64,000 bases of DNA from Hetaerina americana (lineage: Eukaryota; Arthropoda; Insecta; Odonata; Calopterygidae). The stretch's first letter is position 1, and every line of letters begins with the position of its first letter. The DNA is taken from NCBI GenBank assembly GCA_022747635.1, contig JAKTNV010000160.1:496001-560000 (forward strand), written 5' to 3'. The notes below the pieces were generated by a model, which made no database searches, had not been told where the DNA came from, and saw only the letters and a program-made list of their open reading frames with translations. The position numbers and the translations under genes were made by a program. Of this stretch, positions 52,053 through 63,805 are shown one piece after another.

Positions 52053-53612
52053 TCACTCGACACGAATCAAACAAAAATGTTTCCCTGGTGTGTATTGTTG
52101 TTCATTATCATCAAATAAACAAAATAAAACCCAGAATAAATCATTAAAGACAAGAAATGAGCATAAAAGATGCCTCAGCGCAAGTGTTAATGTTAGTAAA
52201 AGAGCCCAAATTTCCAAAAATATTGCGAAAAACAACAATCTTCCATTATAGAGTGAATGTTTGAGGTGGATAGAAGGCATTTATTTCATTTTTAGAAATT
52301 TTAATTTTTCACATTTTTCCATGATAAGTGCCAATACCCCCCCCTTTGGGTTCTAGGTGAAAATCTAACTCGACACGAATCAAACAAAAATGTTTCCATG
52401 GTGTGTATTGTTGTTCATTTTCTTCAAATAAACAAAATAAAACCCAGAATAAATCATTAAAGACAAGAAATGAGCATAAAAGATGCCTCAGCGCAAGTGT
52501 TAATGTTAGTAAAAGAGCCAAATTTTCCAAAAATATTGCGAAAAACAACAATCTTCCATTTTAGAGTGAATGTTTGAGGTGTATAGAAGGCATTTATTTC
52601 ATTTTTAGAAATTTTAATTTTTCACATTTTTCCATGAAAAGTGCCAATACCCCCCCCTTTGGGTTCTAGGTGAAAATCTCACTCGACACGATTCAAACAA
52701 AAGTGTTTCCATGGTGTGTATTGTTGTTCATTTTCATCAAATAAACAAAATAAAACCCAGAATAAATCATTAAAGACAAGAAATGAGCATAAAAGATACC
52801 TCAGCGCAAGTGTTAATGTTAGTAATGGAGCCAAAATTTCCAAAAATATTGCGAAAAACAACAATCTTCCATTATAGAGTGAATGTTTGAGGTGTATAGA
52901 AGGCATTTATTTCATTTTTAGAAATTTTAATTTTTCACATTTTTCCATGAAAAGTGCCAATACCCCTTTGGGTTCTAGGTGAAAATCTCACTCGTTACGA
53001 ATCAAACAAAAATGTTTCCCTGGTGTGTATTGTTGTTCATTTTCATCAAATAAACAAAATAAAACCCAGAATAAATCATTCAAGACAAGAAATGAGCATA
53101 AAAGATACCTCAGCGAAAGTGTTAATGTTAGTAAAAGAGCCCAAATTTCCAAAAATATTGCGAAAAACAACAATCTTCCATTATAGAGTGAATGTTTGAG
53201 GAGTATAGAAGGCATTTATTTCATTTTTAGAAATTTTAATTTTTCACATTTTTCCATGAAAAGTGCCAATACCCCCCCTTTGGGTTCTAGGTGAAAATCT
53301 CACTCGACACGAATCAAACAAAAATGTTTCCCTGGTGTGTATTGTTGTTCCTTTTCATCAAATAAACAAAAAAAAAACCCAGAATAAATCATTAAAGACA
53401 AGAAATGAGCATAAAAGATGTCTCAACGCAAGTGTTAATATTAGTAAAAGAGCCCAAATTTCCAAAAATATTGCGAAAAACAACAATCTTCCATTATAGA
53501 GTGAATGTTTGAGGTGTATACAAGGCATTTATTTCATTTTTAGAAATTTTAATTTTTCACATTTTTCCATGAAAAGTGCCAATAACCCCCCCTTTGGGTT
53601 CTAGGTGAAAAT

Positions 53613-53923
53613 CTCACTCGACACGAATCAAACAAAAATGTTTCCATGGTGTGTATTGTTGTTCATTTTTATCAAATAAACAAAATAAAACCCAGAATAA
53701 ATCATAAAAGACAAGAAGTGAACATTAAAGATGCTTCAGCGCAAGTAATAATGGTAGTAAAAGAGCCCATATTCCAAAAAATATTAACAAAAAACAATCT
53801 TCCGTTTTAGAGTGACTGTTTGAGGTGTATAGATGGCATTTATTTCATTTTTAGAAATTTGAATTTTTTACATTTTTCCATGAAAAGTGCCAATACCCCC
53901 CCTTTGGGTTCTAGGTGAAAATC
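53613..53923 (+). repeat. Type D divergent monomer in copy B
   Basis: Exact positional partner of 39,911 at offset 13,702, flanked by the same gtatacaaggc tail on the left and a type a / type i-like gtatatttgttc monomer on the right. Confidence 0.85.
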
Positions 53924-55169
53924 TCACTCGACACGAATCAAACAAAAATGTTTCCATGGTGTGTATATTTGTTCATTTTCATCAAATAAACAAAATAAAA
54001 CCCAGAATAAATCATTAAAGACAAGAAATGAGCATAAAAGATGCCTCAGCGCGAGTGTGAATGTTAGTAAAAGAGCCCAAATTTCCAAAAATATTGCGAA
54101 AAACAACAGTCTTCCATTATAGAGTGAATGTTTGAGGTGTATAGAAGGCATTTATTTCATTTTTAGAAATTTTAATTTTTCACATTTTTCCATGAAAAGT
54201 GCCAATACCCCCCCCTTTGGGTTCTAGGTGAAAATCTCACTCGACACGATTCAAACAAAAGTGTTTCCATGGTGTGTATTGTTGTTCATTTTCATCAAAT
54301 AAACAAAATAAAACCCAGAATAAATCATTAAAGACAAGAAATGAGCATAAAAGATACCTCAACGCAAGTGTTAATGTTAGTAAAAGAGCCAAAATTTCCA
54401 AAAATATTGCGAAAAACAACAATCTTCCATTATAGAGTGAATGTTTGAGGTGTATAGAAGGCATTTATTTCATTTTTAGAAATTTTAATTTTTCACATTT
54501 TTCCATGAAAAGTGCCAATACCCCTTTGGGTACTAGGTGAAAATCTCACTCGACACGAATGAGACAAAAATGTTTCCATGGTGTGTATATTTGTTCATTT
54601 TCATCAAATAAACAAATTTAAACCCAGAATAAATCATTAAAGACAAGAAATGAGCATAAAAGATGCCTCAGCGCAAGTGTTAATGTTAGTAAAAGAGCCC
54701 AAATTTCCAAAAATATTGCGAAAAACAACAATCTATAATTATAGAGTGAATGTTTGAGGTGTATAGATGGCATTTATTTCATTTTTAGAAATTTTAATTT
54801 TTCACATTTTTCCATGAAAAGTGCCAATACCCCCCCTTTGGGTTCTAGGTGAAAATCTCACTCGACACGAATCAAACAAAAATGTTTCCATGGTGTGTAT
54901 TGTTGTTCATTTTCATCAAATAAACAAAATAAAACCCAGAATAAATCATTAAAGACAAGAAATGAGCATAAAAGATGCCTCAGCGCAAGTGTTAATATTA
55001 GTAAAAGAGCCAAAATTTCCAAAAATATTGCGAAAAACAACAATCTTCCATTATAGAGTGAATGTTGGAGGTGTATAGAAGGCATTTATTTCATTTTTAG
55101 AAATTTTAATTTTTCACATTTTTCCATGAAAAGTGCCAATAACCCCCCCTTTGGGTTCTCGGTGAAAAT

Positions 55170-55483
55170 CCTACTCGACACGAATCAAACAAAAATGTTT
55201 CCATGGTGTGTATTGTTGTTCATTTTTATCAAATAAACAAAATAAAACCCAGAATAAATCATAAAAGACAAGAAGTGAACATTAAAGATGCTTCAGCGCG
55301 AGTGTGAATGTTAGTAAAAGAGCCCAAATTTCCAAAAATATTGCGAAAAACAACAGTCTTCCATTATAGAGTGAATGTTTGAGGTGTATAGAAGGCATTT
55401 ATTTCATTTTTAGAAATTTTAATTTTTCACATTTTTCCATGAAAAGTGCCAATACCCCCCCCTTTGGGTTCTAGGTGAAAATC
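55170..55483 (+). repeat. Chimeric D/a monomer, copy B
   Basis: Partner of 41,468 at offset 13,702, with the same gttctcgg and aaatcctactcg variants and the same switch point. Confidence 0.85.
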
Positions 55484-56727
55484 TCACTCGACACGATTCA
55501 AACAAAAGTGTTTCCATGGTGTGTATTGTTGTTCATTTTCATCAAATAAACAAAATAAAACCCAGAATAAATCATTAAAGACAAGAAATGAGCATAAAAG
55601 ATACCTCAGCGCAAGTGTTAATGTTAGTAAAAGAGCCCAAATTTCCAAAAATATTGCGGAAAACAAGAATCTTCCATTATAGAGTGAATGTTTGAGGTGT
55701 ATAGAAGGCATTTATTTCATTTTTAGAAATTTTAATTTTTCACATTTTTCCATGAAAAGTGCCAATACCCCCCCCTTTGGGTTCTAGGTGAAAATCTCAC
55801 TCGACACGATTCAAACAAAAGTGTTTCCATGGTGTGTATTGTTGTTCATTTTCATCAAATAAACAAAATAAAACCCAGAATAAATCATTAAAGACAAGAA
55901 ATGAGCATAAAAGATACCTCAGCGCAAGTGTTAATGTTAGTAATGGAGCCAAAATTTCCAAAAATATTGCGAAAAACAACAATCTTCCATTATAGAGTGA
56001 ATGTTTGAGGTGTATAGAAGGCATTTATTTCATTTTTAGAAATTTTAATTTTTCACATTTTTCCATGAAAAGTGCCAATACCCCTTTGGGTTCTAGGTGA
56101 AAATCTCACTCGTTACGAATCAAAGAAAAATGTTTCCCTGGTGTGTATTGTTGTTCATTTTCATCAAATAAACAAAATAAAACCCAGAATAAATCATTCA
56201 AGACAAGAAATGAGCATAAAAGATACCTCAGCGAAAGTGTTAATGTTAGTAAAAGAGCCCAAATTTCCAAAAATATTGCGAAAAACAACAATCTTCCATT
56301 ATAGAGTGAATGTTTGAGGAGTATAGAAGGCATTTATTTCATTTTTAGAAATTTTAATTTTTCACATTTTTCCATGAAAAGTGCGAATATCCCCGCCTTT
56401 GGGTTCTAGGTGAAAATCTCACTCGACACGAATCAAACAAAAATGTTTCCATGGTGTGTATTGTTGTTCATTTTCATCAAATAAACAAAATAAAACCCAG
56501 AATAAATCATTAAAGACAAGAAATGAGCATAAAAGATGCCTCAGCGCTAGTGTGAATGTTAGTAAAAGAGCCCAAATTTCCAAAAATATTGCGAAAAACA
56601 ACAGTCTTCCATTATAGAGTGAACGTTTGAGGTGTATAGAAGGCATTTATTTCATTTTTAGAAATTTTAATTTTTCACATTTTTCCATGAAAAGTGCCAA
56701 TACCCCTTTGGGTTCTAGGTGAAAATC

Positions 56728-57019
56728 TCACTCGTTACGAATCAAACAAAAATGTTTCCCTGGTGTGTATTGTTGTTCATTTTCATCAAATAAACAAAAT
56801 AAAACCCAGAATAAATCATTAAAGACAAGAAATGAGCATAAAAGATGCCTCAGCGCAAGTGTTAATGTTAGTAAAAGAGCTAAAATTTCCAAAAATATTG
56901 CGAAAAACAACAATCTTCCATTATAGAGTGAATGTTTGAGTTGTATAGAAGGCATTTATTTCATTTTTAAAAATTTTAATTTTTCACATTTTTCCATGAA
57001 AAGTTCTTAGGTGAAAATC
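56728..57019 (+). repeat. Type k monomer (292 bp), copy B
   Basis: Partner of 43,026 at offset 13,702, including the cattttta-aaaattt change near 56,970. Confidence 0.88.
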
Positions 57020-57135
57020 TCACTCGACACGAATCAAACAAAAATGTTTCCATGGTGTGTATTGTTGTTCATTTTCTTCAAATAAAAAAAATAAAACCCA
57101 GAATAAAGCATTAAAGACAAGAAATGAGCATAAAA

Positions 57136-58690
57136 GATGCCCTAGCGCAAGTGTTAGTGTTAGTAAAACAGCCCAAATTTCCAAAAATATTGCAACAAAC
57201 AACAATCTTTTATTATAGAGTGAATGTTTGAGGTGTATAGAAGGCATTTATTTCATTATTAGAAATTTTAATTTTTCACATTTTTCCATGAAAAGTGCCA
57301 ATACCCCCCCCTTTGGGTTCTAGGTGAAAATCTCGCTCGACCCGAATCAAACAAAATGTTTCCATGGTGTGTATTGTTGTTCATTTTCATCAAATAAACA
57401 AAATAAAACCCAGAATAAATCATTAAAGACAAGAAATGAGCATAAAAGATGCCTCAGCGCAAGTGTTAATGTTAGTAAAAGAGCTAAAATTTCCAAAAAT
57501 ATTGCGAAAAACAACAATCTTCCATTATAGAGTGAATGTATGAGGTGTATAGAAGGCATTTATTTCATTTTTAGAAATTTTAATTTTTCACATTTTTCCA
57601 TGAAAAGTGCCAATACCCCCCCCTTTGGGTTCTAGGTGAAAATCTCACTCGACACGAATCAAACAAATATGTTTCCCTGGTGTGTATTGTTGTTCCTTTT
57701 CATCAAATAAACAAAAAAAAACCCAGAATAAATCATTAAAGACAAGAAATGAGCATAAAAGATGTCTCAACGCAAGTGTTAATATTAGTAAAAGAGCCCA
57801 AATTTCCAAAAATATTGCGAAAAACAACAATCTTCCATTATAGAGTGAATGTTGGAGGTGTATAGAAGGCATTTATTTCATTTTTAGAAATTTTAATTTT
57901 TCACATTTTTCCATGAAAAGTGCCAATAACCCCCCCTTTGGGTTCTAGGTGAAAATCTCACTCGACACGAATCAAACAAAAATGTTTCCATGGTGTGTAT
58001 TGTTGTTCATTTTTATCAAATAAACAAAATAAAACCCAGAATAAATCATAAAAGACGAAGTGAACATTAAAGATGCTTCAGCGCAAGTAATAATGGTAGT
58101 AAAAGAGCCCATATTCCAAAAAATATTAACAAAAAACAATCTTCCGTTTTAGAGTGACTGTTTGAGGTGTATAGATGGCATTTATTTCATTTTTAGAAAT
58201 TTGAATTTTTTACATTTTTCCATGAAAAGTGCCAATACCCCCCCTTTGGGTTCTAGGTGAAAATCTCACTCGACACGAATCAAACAAAAATGTTTCCATG
58301 GTGTGTATATTTGTTCATTTTCATCAAATAAACAAAATAAAACCCAGAATAAATCATTAAAGACAAGAAATGAGCATAAAAGATGCCTCAGCGCGAGTGT
58401 GAATGTTAGTAAAAGAGCCCAAATTTCCAAAAATATTGCGAAAAACAACAGTCTTCCATTATAGAGTGAATGTTTGAGGTGTATAGAAGGCATTTATTTC
58501 ATTTTTAGAAATTTTAATTTTTCACATTTTTCCATGAAAAGTGCCAATACCCCTTTGGGTTCTAGGTGAAAATCTCACTCGACACGATTCAAACAAAAGT
58601 GTTTCCATGGTGTGTATTGTTGTTCATTTTCATCAAATAAACAAAATAAAACCCAGAATAAATCATTAAAGACAAGAAATGAGCATAAAA
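57136..58690 (+). repeat. 1,555-bp five-monomer duplication, copy 1
   Basis: From gatgccctagcg at 57,136 the sequence is repeated at offset 1,555. It includes the second part of the type m monomer, a type e monomer with gtatgaggtg, the aaatatgtttccc monomer, a 2-bp-deleted type D monomer, a type a monomer and the front of a type b monomer. Confidence 0.88.
57957..58265 (+). repeat. Type D monomer with 2-bp deletion, copy B
   Basis: Partner of 44,255 at offset 13,702, carrying the same aaagacgaagtg deletion. Confidence 0.85.
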
Positions 58691-58886
58691 GATGCCCTAG
58701 CGCAAGTGTTAGTGTTAGTAAAACAGCCCAAATTTCCAAAAATATTGCAACAAACAACAATCTTTTATTATAGAGTGAATGTTTGAGGTGTATAGAAGGC
58801 ATTTATTTCATTATTAGAAATTTTAATTTTTCACATTTTTCCATGAAAAGTGCCAATACCCCCCCCTTTGGGTTCTAGGTGAAAAT
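58575..58886 (+). repeat. Chimeric monomer: type b front, type m back
   Basis: The front (cgattcaaac, aaaagtg, catcaaataaac, aataaatcatt) follows 44,873 in copy A. The back (gatgccctagcg, gttagtgttag, aaaacagccc, attgcaacaaac) follows 57,020. The switch lies between the aatcatt/aagcatt difference near 58,670 and the gatgccc/gatacct difference near 58,694. This is the junction that created the 1,555-bp duplication. Confidence 0.88.
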
Positions 58887-59851
58887 CTCGCTCGACCCGA
58901 ATCAAACAAAATGTTTCCATGGTGTGTATTGTTGTTCATTTTCATCAAATAAACAAAATAAAACCCAGAATAAATCATTAAAGACAAGAAATGAGCATAA
59001 AAGATGCCTCAGCGCAAGTGTTAATGTTAGTAAAAGAGCTAAAATTTCCAAAAATATTGCGAAAAACAACAATCTTCCATTATAGAGTGAATGTATGAGG
59101 TGTATAGAAGGCATTTATTTCATTTTTAGAAATTTTAATTTTTCACATTTTTCCATGAAAAGTGCCAATACCCCCCCCTTTGGGTTCTAGGTGAAAATCT
59201 CACTCGACACGAATCAAACAAATATGTTTCCCTGGTGTGTATTGTTGTTCCTTTTCATCAAATAAACAAAAAAAAACCCAGAATAAATCATTAAAGACAA
59301 GAAATGAGCATAAAAGATGTCTCAACGCAAGTGTTAATATTAGTAAAAGAGCCCAAATTTCCAAAAATATTGCGAAAAACAACAATCTTCCATTATAGAG
59401 TGAATGTTGGAGGTGTATAGAAGGCATTTATTTCATTTTTAGAAATTTTAATTTTTCACATTTTTCCATGAAAAGTGCCAATAACCCCCCCTTTGGGTTC
59501 TAGGTGAAAATCTCACTCGACACGAATCAAACAAAAATGTTTCCATGGTGTGTATTGTTGTTCATTTTTATCAAATAAACAAAATAAAACCCAGAATAAA
59601 TCATAAAAGACGAAGTGAACATTAAAGATGCTTCAGCGCAAGTAATAATGGTAGTAAAAGAGCCCATATTCCAAAAAATATTAACAAAAAACAATCTTCC
59701 GTTTTAGAGTGACTGTTTGAGGTGTATAGATGGCATTTATTTCATTTTTAGAAATTTGAATTTTTTACATTTTTCCATGAAAAGTGCCAATACCCCCCCT
59801 TTGGGTTCTAGGTGAAAATCTCACTCGACACGAATCAAACAAAAATGTTTC
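58691..59851 (+). repeat. 1,555-bp duplication, copy 2 (partial)
   Basis: Matches 57,136-58,296 and then leaves the register at about 59,852, where ccctgg replaces the expected ccatgg. It starts inside the chimeric monomer at 58,575. Confidence 0.85.
59512..59820 (+). repeat. Type D monomer with 2-bp deletion, third copy
   Basis: Partner of 57,957 at offset 1,555. It is the last full monomer of that duplication before the switch at about 59,829-59,851. Confidence 0.85.
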
Positions 59852-60112
59852 CCTGGTGTGTATTGTTGTTCATTTTCATCAAATAAACAAAATAAAACCC
59901 AGAATAAATCATTAAAGACAAGAAATGAGCATAAAAGATGCCTCAGCGCAAGTGTTAATGTTAGTAAAAGAGCTAAAATTTCCAAAAATATTGCGAAAAA
60001 CAACAATCTTCCATTTTAGAGTGAATGTTTGAGTTGTATAGAAGGCATTTATTTCATTTTTAGAAATTTTAATTTTTCACATTTTTCCATGAAAAGTTCT
60101 TAGGTGAAAATC
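59821..60112 (+). repeat. Type k monomer with non-c front (292 bp)
   Basis: Has the C-tract deletion and ttgagttgtatag, but an ordinary cgacacg anchor rather than cgttacg. It also has ccattttagag. The front continues the 1,555-bp duplication and the back belongs to type k; the switch lies at 59,829-59,851, between the anchor and ccctgg. Confidence 0.8.
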
Positions 60113-60733
60113 TCACTCGACACGAATCAAACAAAAATGTTTCCATGGTGTGTATTGTTGTTCATTTTCTTCAAATAAAAAAAATAAAACCCAGAATAAA
60201 GCATTAAAGACAAGAAATGAGCATAAAAGATGCCTCAGCGCAAGTGTTAGTGTTAGTAAAACAGCCCAAATTTCCAAAAATATTGCAACAAACAACAATC
60301 TTTTATTATAGAAAGAATGTTTGAGGTGTATAGAAGGCATTTATTTCATTATTAGAAATTTTAATTTTTCACATTTTTCCATGAAAAGTGCCAATACCCC
60401 CCCCTTTGGGTTCTAGGTGAAAATCTCGCTCGACCCGAATCAAACAAAATGTTTCCATGGTGTGTATTGTTGTTCATTTTCATCAAATAAACAAAATAAA
60501 ACCCAGAATAAATCATTAAAGACAAGAAATGAGCATAAAAGATGCCTCAGCGCGAGTGTGAATGTTAGTAAAAGAGCCCAAATTTCCAAAAATATTGCGA
60601 AAAACAACAGTTTTCCATTATAGAGTGAATGTTTGAGGTGTATAGAAGGCATTTATTTCATTTTTAGAAATTTTAATTTTTCACATTTTTCCATGAAAAG
60701 TGCCAATACCCCTTTGGGTTCTAGGTGAAAATC

Positions 60734-62269
60734 TCACTCGTTACGAATCAAACAAAAATGTTTCCCTGGTGTGTATTGTTGTTCATTTTCATCAAATAAA
60801 CAAAATAAAACCCAGAATAAATCATTAAAGACAAGAAATGAGCATAAAAGATGCCTCAGCGCAAGTGTTAATGTTAGTAAAAGAGCTAAAATTTCCAAAA
60901 ATATTGCGAAAAACAACAATCTTCCATTATAGAGTGAATGTTTGAGTTGTATAGAAGGCATTTATTTCATTTTTAGAAATTTTAATTTTTCACATTTTTC
61001 CATGAAAAGTTCTTAGGTGAAAATCTCACTCGACACGAAACAAACAAAAATGTTTCCATGGTGTGTATTGTTGTTCATTTTCTTCAAATAAAAAAAATAA
61101 AACCCAGAATAAAGCATTAAAGACAAGAAATGAGCATAAAAGATGCCTCAGCGCAAGTGTTAGTGTTAGTAAAACAGCCCAAATTTCCAAAAATATTGCA
61201 ACAAACAACAATCTTTTATTATAGAAAGAATGTTTGAGGTGTATAGAAGGCATTTATTTCATAATTAGAAATTTTAATTTTTCACATTTTTCCATGAAAA
61301 GTGCCAATACCCCCCCCTTTGGGTTCTAGGTGAAAATCTCGCTCGACCCGAATCAAACAAAATGTTTCCATGGTGTGTATTGTTGTTCATTTTTATCAAA
61401 TAAACAAAATAAAACCCAGAATAAATCATAAAAGACAAGAAGTGAACATTAAAGATGCTTCAGCGCAAGTAATAATGGTAGTAAAAGAGCCCATATTCCA
61501 AAAAATATTAACAAAAAACAATCTTCCGTTTTAGAGTGACTGTTTGAGGTGTATAGATGGCATTTATTTCATTTTTAGAAATTTGAATTTTTTACATTTT
61601 TCCATGAAAAGTGCCAATACCCCCCCTTTGGGTTCTAGGTGAAAATCTCACTCGACACGAATCAAACAAAAATGTTTCCATGGTGTGTATTGTTGTTCAT
61701 TTTCATCAAAAAAACAAAATAAAACCCAGAATAAATCATTAAAGACAAGAAATGAGCATAAAAGATGCCTCAGCGCAAGTGTTAATGTTAGTAAAAGGGC
61801 CCAAATTTCCAAAAATATTGCGAAAAACAACAATCTTCCATTATAGAGTGAATGTTTGCGGTGTATAGAAGGCATTTATTTCATTTTTAGAAATTTTAAT
61901 TTTTCACATTTTTCCATGAAAAGTGCGAATATCCCCGCCTTTGGGTTCTAGGTGAAAATCTCACTCGACACGAATCAAACAAAAATGTTTCCATGGTGTG
62001 TATTGTTGTTCATTTTCATCAAATAAACAAAATAAAACCCAGAATAAATCATTAAAGACAAGAAATGAGCATAAAAGATGCCTCAGCGCGAGTGTGAATG
62101 TTAGTAAAAGAGCCCAAATTTCCAAAAATATTGCGAAAAACAACAGTCTTCCATTATAGAGTGAATGTTTGAGGTGTATAGAAGGCATTTATTTCATTTT
62201 TAGAAATTTTAATTTTTCACATTTTTCCATGAAAAGTGCCAATACCCCTTTGGGTTCTAGGTGAAAATC
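60734..62269 (+). repeat. 1,536-bp five-monomer HOR, copy 1 (k-m-eD-x-a)
   Basis: Monomers start at 60,734 (type k, 292 bp), 61,026 (type m, with atagaaagaatg), 61,339 (e/D chimera), 61,648 (aaaaaaacaaaataaaac, agggccc, ttgcggtg) and 61,961 (type a). The last two match 45,494 and 45,807 at the end of copy A, and the first two match 43,026 and 43,318. The unit was therefore assembled from separated copy A-type monomers. Confidence 0.92.
61339..61647 (+). repeat. Type D monomer with type e front, in the 1,536-bp HOR
   Basis: The anchor is the type e form ctcgctcgacccgaatc, followed by catttttatc, aatcataaaagacaag and the rest of the type D signature. It lacks the 2-bp deletion. An e/D chimera is the simplest reading; the switch lies between the ccatgg site and catttttatc. 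Confidence 0.8.
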
Positions 62270-63805
62270 TCACTCGTTACGAATCAAACAAAAATGTTTC
62301 CCTGGTGTGTATTGTTGTTCATTTTCATCTAATAAACAAAATAAAACCCAGAATAAATCATTAAAGACAAGAAATGAGCATAAAAGATGCCTCAGCGCAA
62401 GTGTTAATGTTAGTAAAAGAGCTAAAATTTCCAAAAATATTGCGAAAAACAACAATCTTCCATTATAGAGTGAATGTTTGAGTTGTATAGAAGGCATTTA
62501 TTTCATTTTTAGAAATTTTAATTTTTCACATTTTTCCATGAAAAGTTCTTAGGTGAAAATCTCACTCGACACGAATCAAACAAAAATGTTTCCATGGTGT
62601 GTATTGTTGTTCATTTTCTTCAAATAAAAAAAATAAAACCCAGAATAAAGCATTAAAGACAAGAAATGAGCATAAAAGATGCCTCAGCGCAAGTGTTAGT
62701 GTTAGTAAAACAGCCCAAATTTCCAAAAATATTGCAACAAACAACAATCTTTAATTATAGAAAGAATGTTTGAGGTGTATAGAAGGCATTTATTTCATAA
62801 TTAGAAATTTTAATTTTTCACATTTTTCCATGAAAAGTGCCAATACCCCCCCCTTTGGGTTCTAGGTGAAAATCTCGCTCGACCCGAATCAAACAAAATG
62901 TTTCCATGGTGTGTATTGTTGTTCATTTTTATCAAATAAACAAAATAAAACCCAGAATAAATCATAAAAGACAAGAAGTGAACATTAAAGATGCTTCAGC
63001 GCAAGTAATAATGGTAGTAAAAGAGCCCATATTCCAAAAAATATTAACAAAAAACAATCTTCCGTTTTAGAGTGACTGTTTGAGGTGTATAGATGGCATT
63101 TATTTCATTTTTAGAAATTTGAATTTTTTACATTTTTCCATGAAAAGTGCCAATACCCCCCCTTTGGGTTCTAGGTGAAAATCTCACTCGACACGAATCA
63201 AACAAAAATGTTTCCATGGTGTGTATTGTTGTTCATTTTCATCAAAAAAACAAAATAAAACCCAGAATAAATCATTAAAGACAAGAAATGAGCATAAAAG
63301 ATGCCTCAGCGCAAGTGTTAATGTTAGTAAAAGGGCCCAAATTTCCAAAAATATTGCGAAAAACAACAATCTTCCATTATAGAGTGAATGTTTGCGGTGT
63401 ATAGAAGGCATTTATTTCATTTTTAGAAATTTTAATTTTTCACATTTTTCCATGAAAAGTGCGAATATCCCCGCCTTTGGGTTCTAGGTGAAAATCTCAC
63501 TCGACACGAATCAAACAAAAATGTTTCCATGGTGTGTATTGTTGTTCATTTTCATCAAATAAACAAAATAAAACCCAGAATAAATCATTAAAGACAAGAA
63601 ATGAGCATAAAAGATGCCTCAGCGCGAGTGTGAATGTTAGTAAAAGAGCCCAAATTTCCAAAAATATTGCGAAAAACAACAGTCTTCCATTATAGAGTGA
63701 ATGTTTGAGGTGTATAGAAGGCATTTATTTCATTTTTAGAAATTTTAATTTTTCACATTTTTCCATGAAAAGTGCCAATACCCCTTTGGGTTCTAGGTGA
63801 AAATC
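62270..63805 (+). repeat. 1,536-bp five-monomer HOR, copy 2
   Basis: Repeats copy 1 with an offset of exactly 1,536 bp for every anchor. The differences noticed are single bases, for example tcatctaataaac near 62,328 and tctttaattatag near 62,749. Very low divergence suggests this is the most recently amplified part of the window. Confidence 0.92.
62875..63183 (+). repeat. e/D chimeric monomer, second HOR copy
   Basis: Partner of 61,339 at exactly 1,536 bp, with the same type e anchor and type D back. Confidence 0.8.

Larger units (their letters stand above)
46039..58690 (+). repeat. 13.7-kb tandem duplication, copy B (truncated at right)
   Basis: Copy B follows copy A monomer for monomer at offset 13,702 up to 58,690. 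I noticed roughly ten single-base differences outside one replaced monomer (51,741-52,052). Examples are caaattaac near 46,494, aatcccc near 47,962, tggaaag near 48,523, aatatacaa near 50,867 and cgaaacg near 51,434. This is not an exhaustive count. Identity is far higher than between neighbouring monomers, so the duplication is recent, or it is an assembly duplication. Confidence 0.9.

Noticed and set aside
171..60623. Plus-strand frames of about 65-104 residues recurring in the monomer
   Set aside because: They overlap the minus-strand frames in the same repeat, change start and frame with C-tract length, and resemble no protein family I know.
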